From: DAOTYH01 sp034435015 | Lineage (GTDB): Bacteria > Chloroflexota > Anaerolineae > Aggregatilineales > UBA3940 | Length of the DNA stretch: 7,795 nucleotides | Direction of reading: 5' to 3' | NCBI GenBank assembly: GCA_034435015.1 | Contig: DAOTYH010000020.1 | Span: 1-7,795, forward strand | Shown: in pieces, positions 1 through 6,700 of the stretch | Layout: the number at the start of each line of letters is the position of its first letter | Numbering within the stretch: the first letter of the stretch is position 1 | The notes under the pieces: generated by a model | What the model saw: only the letters and a program-made list of their open reading frames with translations | Told to the model about the DNA's origin: nothing | Database searches by the model: none | Position numbers and translations under genes: made by a program

Positions 1-2
1 AG

Positions 3-572
3 ATGAGACGACTGCGTGACTGGCTAAGCACACGCATCTATATCTTCTTCAAAGTGTATCTGCTTAACTATGTGGTGGCATGGCTGCCATTCGTCCGCTT
101 TCGGCTGTGGTATTACCGCCGGGTGATCGGGATGAGCATTGGTCCGGATTCCGTCTTGGGGATGGGGTGTTACTTTACCGGCGACCGCCTGCACGAGATC
201 ACTATCGGTCAGCACTGCTTTATTAACCGCATCTTCGCCGCTGTGACAGCTCCGCTGGTGCTGGGGGATCATGTGATGCTCAGCCATAACGTCAGCCTGT
301 ACACCACCGATCATGACCCGGATGACCCCGCCTTCAGCCGGCGCAACGCACCGATTATCATCGGCGATCGTGTCTGGATCGGCTCGCAGGCCATGATCTT
401 GAAGGGGGTTACTATTGGGGAGGGGGCAGTGGTAGCCGCTGGTGCGGTGGTGACCAAAGATGTAGCCCCCTATACCATTGTGGGCGGGAATCCAGCCCGG
501 CTGATCCGTGAGCGGCGGACGCGCGAGTTCACGTATTCCTCCTCGCTGGAGAACCTTCCGCCTTTCCACTAA
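3..572 (+). CDS. Hexapeptide-repeat (left-handed beta-helix) acyltransferase, WcaF/maltose O-acetyltransferase-like
   Basis: Probably transfers an acetyl or other acyl group from an acyl-CoA to a sugar hydroxyl or amine in a surface glycan; the acceptor cannot be read from the sequence. The first 45 residues are basic and hydrophobic (many Arg, Tyr, Phe), as in membrane-associated members. From about residue 46 to 166 there are repeated hexapeptide turns (SIGPDS, TIGQHC, VLGDHV, IIGDRVWIGSQA, TIGEGAVVAAGAVV). TTDHD at 102-106 holds the likely catalytic histidine H104. The end, VVTKDVAPYTIVGGNPARLI, is the classic C-terminal signature of the family. The 189-residue length is normal. The ATG lies 2 bases from the window edge, so no ribosome site is visible and a start further upstream cannot be excluded, although the N-terminus resembles complete family members. 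A methyltransferase gene follows after 38 bases, suggesting a shared glycan-modification operon. Confidence 0.9.
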   Translation: MRRLRDWLSTRIYIFFKVYLLNYVVAWLPFVRFRLWYYRRVIGMSIGPDSVLGMGCYFTGDRLHEITIGQHCFINRIFAAVTAPLVLGDHVMLSHNVSLYTTDHDPDDPAFSRRNAPIIIGDRVWIGSQAMILKGVTIGEGAVVAAGAVVTKDVAPYTIVGGNPARLIRERRTREFTYSSSLENLPPFH

Positions 573-610
573 GCGTAGTTTATTCCATCTGTGAGACGCA
601 GGGGGCACAC

Positions 611-1357
611 ATGGTTCTGATAAGGCGCTTGGCGGCGCCGTTGATCAAACTGCTGGACTGGCTCGTTAGGAATTATTCCCGCGAGGGGTGGCTGCATCTG
701 GGCCGTGATGACAAAATGGCTCTGATGCGTGTTGATCAGCGCAGTGTGGAGTATTTCTGGGTTACGCGTCTGCTGAGCCGTTCGGACAAAACACTGCTGG
801 AGGTCGGTTGTTCGGGAAGCTGGTTTGGTATCTTTCTCTCGCGGCTGGGTTATGAGGTGTGGGGGATCGATCTGATTGATGAAGGCCGCACAGCCCAGAA
901 TTTTAAGTTTGTGCTGGAGGACGCACGGGTCGGTGAGAAACTGCCCGACAATTACTTTGATGTTGTTTTCTCAGTTTCTGTATTTGAGCATATTGGCTTG
1001 CGTCCTCATAAAGGTAGAACGATTGTCGAGGATGAAGAAGGTGACATCAGAGCGGCACGGGCAATGGCTCGGAAGGTCAAGCCGGGCGGCAAGCTTATCA
1101 TGACCTCGCCGTATGGATCGGGCCGCATCTGGGAGGATCAATTTGCCCGCACTTACACCCGTGAGCGCCTTCAGCGCTTGATCGCCGCCTCTGGTCTGGA
1201 GTTCGTTGAGGCGGATTACTTCCAGTACAATCAGGATGATGTGTCCCGCGCCCTTGTCCTTGCCGATCCCGATGAAATGGATCGCACCGGCAACTACGGA
1301 AGTTATGGCTACGGGCTGGTCTGCCTTCATCTGCGTAAGCCGCCGGCGGCGGGATGA
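611..1357 (+). CDS. Class I SAM-dependent methyltransferase
   Basis: Predicted to transfer a methyl group from S-adenosylmethionine to an unidentified acceptor; next to the acyltransferase, a sugar or lipid-linked glycan is plausible. The Rossmann fold signature is clear: motif I LLEVGCSGSWFG at 62-73, the acidic end of strand 2 in WGIDLID at 84-90, the motif II region LPDNYFDVVFSVSVFEHI at 111-128, and the late motif KPGGKLIMTSPYG at 157-169. Motif I reads GCSGSWFG rather than the usual GxGxG, a modest departure seen in divergent members. Residues 1-60 form an N-terminal helical cap and 170-248 the substrate-side region, rich in Tyr. The ATG is preceded by AGGGGG (600-605) with 5-base spacing, which supports this start. 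The 248-residue length is ordinary for the superfamily. There is no signal peptide, so it should be cytoplasmic. Confidence 0.88.
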   Translation: MVLIRRLAAPLIKLLDWLVRNYSREGWLHLGRDDKMALMRVDQRSVEYFWVTRLLSRSDKTLLEVGCSGSWFGIFLSRLGYEVWGIDLIDEGRTAQNFKFVLEDARVGEKLPDNYFDVVFSVSVFEHIGLRPHKGRTIVEDEEGDIRAARAMARKVKPGGKLIMTSPYGSGRIWEDQFARTYTRERLQRLIAASGLEFVEADYFQYNQDDVSRALVLADPDEMDRTGNYGSYGYGLVCLHLRKPPAAG

Positions 1358-1368
1358 TGGTCTGCGCT

Positions 1369-1398
1369 GTGACCTTATTGCCCGGTTTTGCGTACTAT
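1369..1398 (+). promoter_or_regulatory. Candidate sigma-70-type promoter for the GlsB-like gene
   Basis: GTGACC (1369-1374, four of six matches to TTGACA) is separated by 18 bases from TACTAT (1393-1398, four of six to TATAAT) in the 92-base gap after the methyltransferase. Transcription would begin near 1405 and leave a leader of about 45 bases. The boxes are only moderate matches and read-through from upstream could equally supply this gene. Confidence 0.35.
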
Positions 1399-1430
1399 CT
1401 GTAGGGCAGGGCGGGTTGAACTTAGAGGTA

Positions 1431-1440
1431 GAGGAGGGGG
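1431..1440 (+). promoter_or_regulatory. Strong Shine-Dalgarno site of the GlsB-like gene
   Basis: The purine run GAGGAGGGGG contains a near-perfect anti-16S match and ends 9 bases before the ATG at 1450. It fixes the start of the 82-residue membrane protein and predicts efficient translation. Confidence 0.75.
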
Positions 1441-1449
1441 TCATCATTC

Positions 1450-1698
1450 ATGTTAGACTGGATCAGTTTTCTGATTATCGGACTGCTGGCGGGCGCCATT
1501 GCCGGACGCCTCGTGCAGGGGCGCGGTTTTGGGCTGATCGGCAATATCATTGTGGGCGTGATCGGTGCGCTTGTAGGCGGCTACTTGTTCAGCTTTCTGG
1601 GATTGCCGGCAGGACAGGGTTTCTTGGGGTCGCTCATCACCTCGACCGTAGGAGCAGTAGTCTTTCTGCTGGTGCTTAATCTGATCAAAGGGCGCTGA
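1450..1698 (+). CDS. GlsB/YeaQ/YmgE-family small membrane protein (transglycosylase-associated family)
   Basis: An 82-residue, very hydrophobic, glycine-rich inner-membrane protein. Three membrane segments are visible at about 4-20, 27-48 and 57-78. The family hallmarks are an N-terminal IIGLLAGAIAGRLVQGRGFG block followed by GNIIVGVIGALVGGYLF, which match the small GlsB/YeaQ proteins (Pfam Transgly_assoc). Members are linked to general stress responses, but the biochemical role is not established and the transglycosylase label is historical. Length and topology are typical, and it appears intact. It has its own strong ribosome site and possibly its own promoter. It ends only 17 bases before the first base of rnpB, so the -35 region of that RNA gene falls inside its last codons. 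Confidence 0.9.
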   Translation: MLDWISFLIIGLLAGAIAGRLVQGRGFGLIGNIIVGVIGALVGGYLFSFLGLPAGQGFLGSLITSTVGAVVFLLVLNLIKGR

Positions 1699-1709
1699 TG
1701 CGCTATACT
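1681..1709 (+). promoter_or_regulatory. rnpB promoter, embedded in the end of the upstream gene
   Basis: TATACT (1704-1709) is a five-of-six match to the -10 consensus and sits 6 bases before 1716, the first base of the P1 helix of RNase P RNA, exactly where a start site is expected. The region 17 bases upstream, CTGATC (1681-1686), is a poor -35 box and lies within the final codons of the GlsB-like gene. Confidence 0.55.
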
Positions 1710-1715
1710 TACCTT

Positions 1716-2086
1716 ACGCCCAAGCTGGCCGGGCGGTCGCGCCCCGGCATGGACCGGGGTGAGGAAAGTCCGCGCTCCGCAGAGCACGGTGCTGGCTAAC
1801 AGCCAGGCGGGGTGACCCGACGGCATAGTGCAACAGAGAGGCAGATTGCCTGCTCGAAGAGCAGGCGAGGGTGAAACGGTGCGGTAAGAGCGCACCGGCG
1901 GCTCTGGTGACAGGGCCGGCCAGGCAAACCCCACCGGGAGCAAGGCCAAGCAGGGACGAGGTGTGGCTCGCACCGCTGAGTTCCGGGTAGGCTGCTTGAG
2001 GCGGGCGGTAACGTCCGTCCTAGATAGATGACCGCCGAGGGGCTGATGCCCTGGACAGAACGCGGCTTACAGGCTGGCTTGGGCGT
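1716..2086 (+). ncRNA. rnpB: RNase P RNA, bacterial type A
   Basis: This is the catalytic RNA of ribonuclease P, which removes 5' leaders from precursor tRNAs together with the RnpA protein. Universal core elements appear in order: GAGGAAAGTCCGCGC (1761-1775, 5' half of P4 and flank), AGGGTGAAACGGTGCGGTAA with its partner GAGCGCACCG (1868-1897, P10-P11), GCAAACCCCACCGGGAGCAA (1924-1943), GTTCCGGGTAGGCTGCTTGA (1980-1999), CCTAGATAGATGACCGCC (2019-2036) and ACAGAACGCGGCTTACAG (2055-2072, 3' half of P4). The ends are set by helix P1: 1716-1730 pairs with 2072-2086 in 15 consecutive pairs, two of them wobbles. GGT at 1960-1962 is a likely L15 contact for the tRNA CCA end. P4 carries a matched CCGCG/CGCGG change from the common CCGGG/CCCGG, so the helix is preserved. 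The length of 371 bases fits type A. No convincing T-tract terminator follows. Confidence 0.97.
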
Positions 2087-2089
2087 AAC

Positions 2090-2117
2090 TTGCCTTCCTG
2101 CCCGTACACGGTAAAAT
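2090..2117 (+). promoter_or_regulatory. Candidate promoter for the SH3-domain lipoprotein gene
   Basis: TTGCCT (2090-2095, four of six) and TAAAAT (2112-2117, five of six) are 16 bases apart, just after the 3' end of rnpB. Initiation near 2124 would give a leader of about 120 bases before the GTG start at 2247. Read-through from rnpB is an alternative, because no clear terminator separates the two. Confidence 0.45.
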
Positions 2118-2246
2118 CTCCCCCGTTGGCGGGGCGCCCGCCATTATCCTGATGCTCTCTCCTGCCCTCTGGCTTCTGCTGGGTGCAGAGGAGTTGTGGT
2201 TGTGTTGAGGAGAGGGCGTATTCAGTTGAGCACGAGGATATTACCG
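2118..2246 (+). other. Leader / intergenic region with a GC-rich inverted repeat
   Basis: Between rnpB and the lipoprotein start there is no supported gene. GGCGGG (2128-2133) can pair with CCCGCC (2137-2142) across a 3-base loop, or CCCCG (2121-2125) with CGGGG (2130-2134); the two are mutually exclusive. Neither is followed by a run of T. The rest is pyrimidine-rich and then purine-rich (GAGGAG and GAGGAGAGGG motifs at 2188-2216) and ends in the ribosome site at 2235-2238. I do not recognise a known riboswitch. Confidence 0.35.
2235..2238 (+). promoter_or_regulatory. Ribosome binding site that decides the lipoprotein start
   Basis: AGGA preceded by ACG lies 8 bases before the GTG at 2247. 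This spacing is normal, whereas the earlier in-frame GTG at 2196 has a purine run only 2 bases away, too close to work well. Confidence 0.6.
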
Positions 2247-3194
2247 GTGAAAAGATTGACCTTACTTGCCCTGATCGGTGCGGCATTCCTGCTGGCGGCC
2301 TGTGGTGTGATCGGGGGGCCGCAGGCTACACCGACGCCTATGCCGACCTATACCCCCCTCCCGACTTATACCCCCTTCCCGACCTATACGCCTTTTCCGT
2401 CGCCGACGGCGACGTTCCTGCCCTCTCCGACGCCGATCCCGCTGGAAAGCCCAACCCCCGTCATGGCGGCGGAGACGCCTGCCCCTGCATTGAGCACAAT
2501 GCAGGCTACACTAGCCTTTGGCGCTAACCTGCGGTCTGGCCCTGGCACAACCTTCAGCGTGATTGACGCGCTTAATGCGGGGGAACTGCTCCAGATACTG
2601 GGGCGTGACGTGTCCGGCGGGTGGCTGTTGGTGCGTACCCTTGCCGGGCAGGAGGGCTGGGTGGCGGTGACACAGCTTACTCCGCCGATTGACATCCCGC
2701 GCATCCCGCTGGCGCCCAGTATCCCGACCCCTGCTGTGACGGCCACGCCCAGAGCGACTGCCACACAGGCCACTGCTTCGGGCGCGATCCGCTTCAATCC
2801 GGCGGCTGGAGGCGCGCCGCAATGCCAGACCTTCACATGGGCGGCGCCAGCCCGTTTCGGCGTGGACAACCCGCCTGAGCCTTATCAGCCCTTCGACACG
2901 GCCAACGCCGGCTCGATCATGCGCCAGCGTGCCTTCTTCTTCGATCGCCCTGAGGTGCCCCAGTTCTTCAACGTGTACATTCAGGGCAGCATCACCCCTG
3001 CGGGGTGCACATCCGACAATACGTGCGGCAGTATCACTATGACCATGTGCGCAACGGCGGCGGCCAATGCGCCAGTGGGCGGGTTTGAGTATGAACAGAA
3101 TGTCCAATTACGGCTGGGCACGCAGAGCTACACCACCTTCTATGAGGACTTCCGCGTTATCATCCCAACGGTATTTCAGGTTGCCGCACCATAA
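2247..3194 (+). CDS. Lipoprotein with Pro/Thr-rich linker, bacterial SH3 domain and four-cysteine C-terminal domain
   Basis: Predicted exported, lipid-anchored surface protein of 315 residues, perhaps binding cell wall or another envelope ligand through its SH3 domain; no catalytic motif is seen. From the chosen GTG start, residues 1-18 form a short signal peptide (Lys-Arg, then a Leu/Ala core) ending in lipobox LAAC with lipidated C19. Residues 27-75 are a linker rich in Pro and Thr with three PTYTPL/F units at 33-50. Residues 87-145 match a bacterial SH3 (SH3b) fold: ANLRSGPGTTFSVID, then GELLQILGR, GGWLLVRT and EGWVAVTQL. A second Pro/Thr/Ala linker spans about 146-178. Residues 180-315 form a domain I do not recognise, beta-rich in appearance, with cysteines at 193, 254, 260 and 268 that could make two disulfides. 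An in-frame GTG at 2196 would add 17 residues ahead of a signal peptide that is already complete. A strong terminator follows, so it is probably monocistronic. Confidence 0.88.
   Translation: MKRLTLLALIGAAFLLAACGVIGGPQATPTPMPTYTPLPTYTPFPTYTPFPSPTATFLPSPTPIPLESPTPVMAAETPAPALSTMQATLAFGANLRSGPGTTFSVIDALNAGELLQILGRDVSGGWLLVRTLAGQEGWVAVTQLTPPIDIPRIPLAPSIPTPAVTATPRATATQATASGAIRFNPAAGGAPQCQTFTWAAPARFGVDNPPEPYQPFDTANAGSIMRQRAFFFDRPEVPQFFNVYIQGSITPAGCTSDNTCGSITMTMCATAAANAPVGGFEYEQNVQLRLGTQSYTTFYEDFRVIIPTVFQVAAP
2343..2396 (+). repeat. Three tandem 18-base units encoding PTYTPL/F
   Basis: Three consecutive 18-base units begin CCGACCTATA, CCGACTTATA and CCGACCTATA, differing mainly at third codon positions. 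They encode PTYTPL, PTYTPF and PTYTPF in the linker that carries the SH3 domain away from the membrane. A fourth, degenerate unit (PSPTATF) follows. Such arrays can change copy number by slippage. Confidence 0.85.
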
Positions 3195-3217
3195 CTGCGT
3201 TGTGAGATGAATCCCTG

Positions 3218-3255
3218 ACGCGCCGGGCCGTGCGGTTCCGGCGCGTTTATTTTTG
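3218..3255 (+). terminator. Rho-independent terminator of the SH3 lipoprotein gene
   Basis: ACGCGCCGG (3218-3226) pairs perfectly with CCGGCGCGT (3238-3246) around an 11-base loop, followed at once by TTATTTTTG (3247-3255). A 9-pair GC-rich stem plus a T-tract 24 bases after the stop codon is a textbook intrinsic terminator. Confidence 0.92.
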
Positions 3256-3259
3256 AGGT

Positions 3260-3289
3260 TTGCGTCCCCTGTTTGGCACGCTTTATAAT
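3260..3289 (+). promoter_or_regulatory. Sigma-70-type promoter of the orphan gene / macroglobulin operon
   Basis: A perfect TATAAT (3284-3289) is preceded at 18 bases by TTGCGT (3260-3265), which keeps the TTG core of the -35 box. Transcription would start near 3296, giving a leader of about 43 bases to the ATG at 3339. The terminator just upstream makes this an independent unit. Confidence 0.7.
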
Positions 3290-3338
3290 GGGGCTTGGCA
3301 TTGTGCTCCTAAAAGGGGTGCATCGAAAGAGAGCAGAC

Positions 3339-3740
3339 ATGAGCGCTGACCCGGAGCAGGATTATTTCGATCAGATCACTTTTAGCGATCTGGTGATGGT
3401 GTATCACGCCCTAACCGAACTGGTCTTTGACAGCATTCTCAAAGATATTGTGCGAGGCCGCTATCACCTCAGCCCCGTTCATATTACCCTTCAGGTGGAT
3501 CGCGAGCAGACGATGTTGTTTGTTAAAGAAGAGACTGTCGCCTTCATGGATCATGATCCCCGTCTGCGTGAATGGGCCATGCAGTTCATTGCCCGGCAAG
3601 TCTTCAGCCTCGATCCCAATGCGGTGGAGTCCATCTATCTAGACGGGCCGGTGGGGAAGGGCGAGCCGTACCTGCGCATTGCGGGTGACGGGATATTGAT
3701 TGTGAGCGGTCAGCCGCAGGATAAAGGAAGTTACCTATGA
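3339..3740 (+). CDS. Uncharacterised 133-residue protein, coupled to the macroglobulin gene
   Basis: I do not recognise this family. It is acidic, lacks a signal peptide or membrane segment, and so should be cytoplasmic. The pattern suggests a small alpha/beta fold: a helical stretch at about 14-40 (FSDLVMVYHALTELVFDSIL), strands at 45-68 (VHITLQV, TMLFVKEETVAFM), a helix at 74-90 (RLREWAMQFIARQVF), then strands ending in YLRIAGDGILIVSG. No catalytic motif is evident. The ATG at 3339 is preferred because the frame's upstream extension, starting TTG at 3273, would contain the promoter's -10 box; a weak GAGAG ribosome site (3329-3333) precedes the ATG. Its TGA overlaps the next ATG (ATGA, 3737-3740), so translation of the two genes is probably coupled. 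That linkage suggests a regulatory, chaperone or accessory role for the macroglobulin, which is inference only. Confidence 0.8.
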   Translation: MSADPEQDYFDQITFSDLVMVYHALTELVFDSILKDIVRGRYHLSPVHITLQVDREQTMLFVKEETVAFMDHDPRLREWAMQFIARQVFSLDPNAVESIYLDGPVGKGEPYLRIAGDGILIVSGQPQDKGSYL

Positions 3741-6700
3741 ACGCATACGGGCATTCGACAGCCAAGCAAATGATCAGAGTAGGGGTGTTAGTGCTGGCCC
3801 TGACTGCCCTTGCTTGTTCTTTCCCCGGTTGTGGGCAACAAGGGACACCTCAGCCGACGCCGCGCCCCACAGTGGACGTGGCCTCCCTGCCCCCCACCAC
3901 GCCGCGAATCGTGGCTCAGCGCCCTTATCCGGGCGAGGAGTTGCCGCTGGATGGCAGTATAGACATTTACTTTGACCAGCCGATGGACAAAGCCAGCGTT
4001 GAGGCGGCCCTGCGCTTTGAGCCGTCCCTTCAGGTTACGCTGTTGTGGGTGGATGATTCCACTCTGCGTGTCACTCCTGCCGCCGGCCAGCTTCAGCGGG
4101 CGGCTCGTTATCGGGTGATCGTCGGCGCGGACGCACGCAGTGCGGACGGCCTCCAGCTTGCTGAAGAGACGGCGTTCGAAGTCCAAACGGTCGGCTTCCT
4201 TGAAGTCAGCGAGGTAGTGCCGGCAGATGGTGCAACCGGCGTTGAGACCGAATCGGTCATCACGGTGCTGTTTAACCGGCCTGTCGTGCCGCTGGTCATC
4301 GCTGAGGATATGCCCGGCCTGCCACAGCCGCTCAGCTTCTCCCCTGATATTCCCGGTCAGGGGCAGTGGGTTAACACCAGCATCTATCAGTGGAAGCCTG
4401 CTCAGCCGCTGGCAGGCGACACGACCTATACCGTGACGGTCAACGCGGGCCTAACCGATCAGACCGGCGGTGTGCTGGAGCAGTCATTCAGTTGGAGTTT
4501 CACTACTCTGCCGCCGGATGTCGTTTCTGTGACGCCGGCCAGCGGTCAAGGTGATGTGCCGCTGGACACACCTGTGGAGATCATGTTTAACCAGCCTATG
4601 GACAGAGCCAGCACTCAGAGTGCCTTCACTCTGACTAACACGGCTACCGGCCAGACCGTCAGCGGCTCGTTTAGCTGGGATGAGGCGGGCAAGCTCATGA
4701 CCTTCACCCCGTCTGGCGGACGCTTGGCGTTGGACGGGACATATACGGCTGTCCTGAGTGCCGGCGCTCGGAGTGCCAGCGGCCCAAGCACACTGCCCCG
4801 TACCTATAGCTGGGGCTTTTCGACGGTGCGCACGCTGGCCGTGAGCAGTACCCAGCCCTCTAATGGACAGCAGGATGCCTATCCATGGGGCGGACTGCGG
4901 ATCATCTTCACCGCGCCGGTGGACGAGGATACGCTCACCGACGATAAGCTGGTTGTGGAGCCGGCCCTGCCTGATGATGCGACTTTCTACTACAGCGGCT
5001 ACGACTGGAGCTGGAATGTCAGCGCCGCCCTTGAGCCTTCCACCACTTATACGGTAACGCTCAGGCCGGGAGTGGCCGATCCATATGGCAACACGATCAG
5101 CCAGCCATACACCTTTACCTTCACGACCGGCCCGCTCGATCCGCTGGTGCAGTTCAACGTCCAGGATGTGTATGGCCTGTATGATGCCAGCCGAACAACC
5201 GAATTATTCGTGCTCTACCGCAACGTCAGCCGCATTGACTTCCAGTTGGCGCGTCTGTCAGCGGACGAATTCGGGCGGCTTAGCCGTGCCGGCGGTTACG
5301 CGGATTTTCAGGAGTTTCAGCCCTCTACCCAGCAGTTGATTCGGTCATGGTCAATCCAATCAGAGGGGGCACTCAACGAGGCGGTCTATGTCCGCGTACC
5401 GGTTGTGGGTCGAGGGGGCGGTTCGCTCGACCCCGGCTTCTATCTGCTGATCGCCGATGCGCCGGAGATCGAGGGCGACATCCGCCACTTTATGATCGTC
5501 GTCAATGCTAACCTGACCTTCAAGGATAGTTTTGACGAATCGCTGGTCTGGCTGACCGATCTGCAAACCGGCCAGCCGATTGCCAATGCACCAGTCAGTT
5601 TCTACGATGAGTCCTTCCAGCCCATCGGGCGGGGTGTGACCGGTGCGGATGGCGTGGTCGAAACACCCATGCCCCATCTGGATTACCTGTGGTCCTTGCG
5701 CTATGCCGTTGTGGATGACGGCAGTACCTTCGCGGTTGCCATGAACGGCTGGAATGAGGGTATCCAGTCATGGGAGTTCGGCCTGCCCAGTCAGTATGAG
5801 TTCCAGAACTTCAGCTTGTACATCTACACGGACCGCCCGATCTACCGGCCCGGCCAAGAAGTTTACTTCCGTGGTGTTCTGCGGGCTAAAAATGATGTGG
5901 CCTATTCACTGCCGGCCCAGACTGAGGTGACCGTCCAGATCATCAACGATCAAGGTGAGGAGGTCGGCACTCAGAACCTGCCAGTCAATGAGTATGGCAC
6001 CTTTAACGGCTCGTTCATCCTCTCCGATGATGCCTCGCTGGGGTACTACACCATTCAGGTCGAGATCGGCGGGGTCGTTACCGGACGCGGCTTTCAGGTA
6101 GCGGCCTACCGCAGGCCGGAATATCTCGTTAACCTGACCCCTGCGCAGGATGAAGTTGTGGATGGGGACACCATCACCGTCACGGTGGATGCCCAGTTCT
6201 TCTTTGGCGGCCCGGTCAGTGATGCTGAGGTCAGTTGGGTTGCCCTCTCGGATGTCTACTTCTTCGACTATCAGGGGGCGGGCAACTACAGCTTCACTGA
6301 CTATGACTGGGATGAACAGCCTCAAGGGGAGGTCATACCCGGTTTTGGCGAGCAGATCGCCAGCGGCACAGGCCGCACCGGCTCGGATGGCCGATTCACC
6401 ATCACCCTGCCTGCTGATCTGAGTGATGTTTCAACCAGCCGCCGCTTTACCATTGAGGCAACCGTCACCGACACAGGCGGCCAGTCTGTCTCTGGCCGGG
6501 CTGAGGTGATTGTCCATAAGGGGCGCTGCTATGCCGGTGTGTCGCCGGATGTGTATGTTGGTGTAGCAGGCGAGCGGCAGTCGGCCAGCCTGATCGTCGT
6601 GGATTGGGACGGCCAGCCTGTGCGCAATCAGCGGGTGACGGTTCAGGTAGTCGAGCGGCGCTGGAGCAGTGTGCGCGAAGAGGACGAGTTCGGGCGCACC

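Noticed and set aside
24..608. Reverse-strand open frame opposite the acyltransferase
   Set aside because: The + strand frame shows clear hexapeptide repeats and family signatures; the reverse product has no recognisable motif and is an antisense shadow.
1340..1349. Palindrome CCGCCGGCGG at the end of the methyltransferase
   Set aside because: It has no loop and no T-tract, lies inside coding sequence, and is easily explained by GC-rich Pro/Ala codons.
1206..1679. 157-codon + strand open frame overlapping the methyltransferase end and the GlsB-like gene
   Set aside because: It overlaps two well-supported genes in a different frame and its product is Arg/Cys-rich without domain character.
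2121..2142. GC-rich hairpin as the rnpB terminator
   Set aside because: The stem is short and followed by ATTATCC rather than a T-tract, and it lies at or after a candidate promoter; recorded only as leader structure.
2196..2246. GTG at 2196 as the start of the SH3 lipoprotein
   Set aside because: It would add 17 residues in front of an already complete signal peptide, and its purine-rich run is only 2 bases away; the GTG at 2247 has a well-spaced AGGA site.
2343..2396. Tandem repeats as a possible CRISPR array
   Set aside because: The units are contiguous with no spacers, keep the reading frame and encode a Pro/Thr linker.
2384..3107. Two reverse-strand open frames opposite the SH3 lipoprotein
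   Set aside because: They mirror GC-rich codons of the lipoprotein and show low-complexity, motif-free products.
3273..3338. TTG at 3273 as the start of the 133-residue gene
   Set aside because: The consensus TATAAT box (3284-3289) falls inside this extension, so the transcript would begin after the proposed start codon.
5906..6325. Reverse-strand open frame within the macroglobulin gene
   Set aside because: The + frame encodes continuous macroglobulin domains through this stretch; the reverse frame has no supporting start signals or motifs.
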